Made by a program: the position numbers and the translations under genes. DNA of 7,088 bases from Weeksellaceae bacterium (GTDB taxonomy: Bacteria > Bacteroidota > Bacteroidia > Flavobacteriales > Weeksellaceae), in the NCBI GenBank assembly GCA_028698395.1, contig JAQVDG010000102.1, positions 1-7,088 on the forward strand. Direction: 5' to 3'. Each line of letters starts with the position of its first letter. Position 1 is the first letter of the stretch. Below are positions 6,092 to 7,088 of the stretch, one piece after another. The notes under the pieces were generated by a model. It did no database searches and had not been told where the DNA came from. It saw nothing but the letters and a program-made list of their open reading frames with translations.

Positions 6092-7088
6092 TTATGTAAA
6101 ATGAACATCACGAATATTGAGTTGTAGATACGTTTTATTTTTCCAATGATTTTCGTCGATAGAGTACACGATATCAAAGGTTCCGTATTGAAAATCCTGA
6201 ATAAATTCACTCATTCCGAAGGCAACTCCTTTAAAGGTAATTCCATTTTTGTCTTTTAAATCCAAACGTAAATGTTCGTTGTTTTTTCCCATTTTTGTTA
6301 CAAATCCGCCAATAAGCCCACGTGTTAGAAAAAGCGGTGTCATATTGCCTGGTCCGTAAGGTTTTATTTGATTCAAAACATTCACAAATTGAGTGTTAAT
6401 CGAAGAAAATGGAATTTCAACATCAATTTCTAAAGAAGGAATTCTTTGAATAGGTTGAATTTTTTCTTTGACTAAGAATTCAAATTTTTCTTTGAATTTC
6501 TCTAAATTTTCTTCTGCTAAAGTCAATCCGGCTGCAAATTGATGACCGCCATAGCGAATTAGTAAATCCGAACAGGCATCAATGACTTCATAAATGTCAA
6601 AATCCTTTACAGAACGTGCAGAACCGGTAATTTCACCCTCATTTCCTTTTGTCAGTACAAGAGTTGGACGATAATATGTTTCAATTAATCGGGAAGCGAC
6701 AATTCCCAAAACGCCTTTGTGCCATTCCGGATGGTAAACGATTGTAGAAAAACGCTCCTCTTCTTTATTGTCTTTTATCAACTGAATGGCTTCAACTGTA
6801 ATGTTTTCGTCTTTTTCTTTTCGTTGCTTGTTTAATTCATCAATTTGAGAAAAGATAGTTGAAATTTCTGATTTCTCATTGGAAATCAGGAGTTTAACTG
6901 ACTGAGAGGCATGCTCTAAACGACCACTTGCATTGATTCGGGGTGCAACTGAAAACACAATATTAGAAATTGAGATATTTTCGGTAGAGATTTCACCTAA
7001 TAAAGCTTTAATTCCCGGTCGCGGTGATTTTCTCAAAACTTCTAAGCCATAGTGTGCCAACACTCGGTTTTCCCCAGTAATAGAAACA
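6092..7088 (-). CDS. recJ: Single-stranded-DNA-specific exonuclease RecJ, C-terminal part (N-terminus off right edge)
   Basis: RecJ degrades single-stranded DNA 5' to 3' in recombination and repair. The last 331 residues are here, out of an expected 560-580; the frame continues to the window edge, beginning VSITGENRVLAHYGLEVL, a typical RecJ linker sequence. The DHH catalytic motifs would lie mostly beyond the edge. Numbering from the first full codon (7085-7087), the visible landmarks are APRINASGRLEHA (48-60), EWHKGVLGIVASRL (121-134), GSARS (155-159), and RYGGHQFAAG (178-187), the GGH motif of the DHHA1 domain. PYGPGNMTPLF (243-253) then leads into a C-terminal OB-fold with HLRLDL and a closing NKTYLQLNIRDVHF. 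The stop is TAA at 6092-6094. The next gene, gpsA, starts 85 bases later behind its own candidate promoter, so recJ is probably a separate unit or only loosely linked to it. Confidence 0.96.
   Translation of the reverse strand, partial: VSITGENRVLAHYGLEVLRKSPRPGIKALLGEISTENISISNIVFSVAPRINASGRLEHASQSVKLLISNEKSEISTIFSQIDELNKQRKEKDENITVEAIQLIKDNKEEERFSTIVYHPEWHKGVLGIVASRLIETYYRPTLVLTKGNEGEITGSARSVKDFDIYEVIDACSDLLIRYGGHQFAAGLTLAEENLEKFKEKFEFLVKEKIQPIQRIPSLEIDVEIPFSSINTQFVNVLNQIKPYGPGNMTPLFLTRGLIGGFVTKMGKNNEHLRLDLKDKNGITFKGVAFGMSEFIQDFQYGTFDIVYSIDENHWKNKTYLQLNIRDVHFT

Noticed and set aside
7061..7063. GTG as the start of a short 323-residue RecJ
   Set aside because: The frame continues upstream to the window edge with typical RecJ sequence (ITGENRVLAHYG), so this codon is an internal valine.
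1..7088. Defence system, CRISPR array, mobile element or phage genes
   Set aside because: No direct repeat arrays, transposase, integrase, nuclease-helicase pairs or terminal inverted repeats were seen; the genes are core-genome families all on one strand. RecJ alone is a housekeeping repair enzyme.

Overview
This AT-rich window is a chromosomal segment of a Bacteroidota bacterium, most probably a member of the Flavobacteriaceae (Flavobacterium-like). Three things point that way: the protein flavour, two candidate promoters carrying the Bacteroidota -7 consensus TAnnTTTG, and a family set typical of the group (BshC, an SbsA-type Ig-like lipoprotein, a multi-LysM periplasmic protein, and a small protein resembling the N-terminus of the gliding motor protein GldL). 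All seven genes lie on the minus strand, so transcription runs from right to left. The plus strand shows no credible gene. I saw no RNA genes, CRISPR array, insertion sequence or phage material, and no gene-free stretch longer than 85 bases.

In transcription order, from the right edge: (1) the C-terminal part of recJ, a single-strand-specific DNA exonuclease, cut by the window edge; (2) an 85-base gap with a candidate promoter, a 6-bp inverted repeat and a Shine-Dalgarno-like site; (3) gpsA, glycerol-3-phosphate dehydrogenase of phospholipid synthesis; (4) a 69-residue two-helix membrane protein resembling the GldL transmembrane hairpin; (5) a 137-residue helical cytosolic protein with a DUF6483-like N-terminus, starting at a GTG that overlaps the previous stop; (6) a 563-residue lipoprotein with an N-terminal Ig-like domain; (7) bshC, the last enzyme of bacillithiol synthesis, with a TTG start; (8) a 45-base gap with a good promoter; and (9) the N-terminal 341 residues of a secreted four-LysM protein running off the left edge.

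The spacings from gpsA to bshC are 3, -4, 11 and 12 bases. That suggests one operon of five genes mixing envelope functions (phospholipid precursor, membrane hairpin, outer-membrane lipoprotein) with thiol metabolism. The LysM gene probably also has its own transcript. Most of this is ordinary housekeeping sequence, and I do not see a clear undescribed system. The observation most worth following is the small GldL-like protein, which keeps the residues matching the charged and polar transmembrane residues of the GldL motor subunit. It is translationally spaced or coupled between gpsA and a small soluble helical protein.
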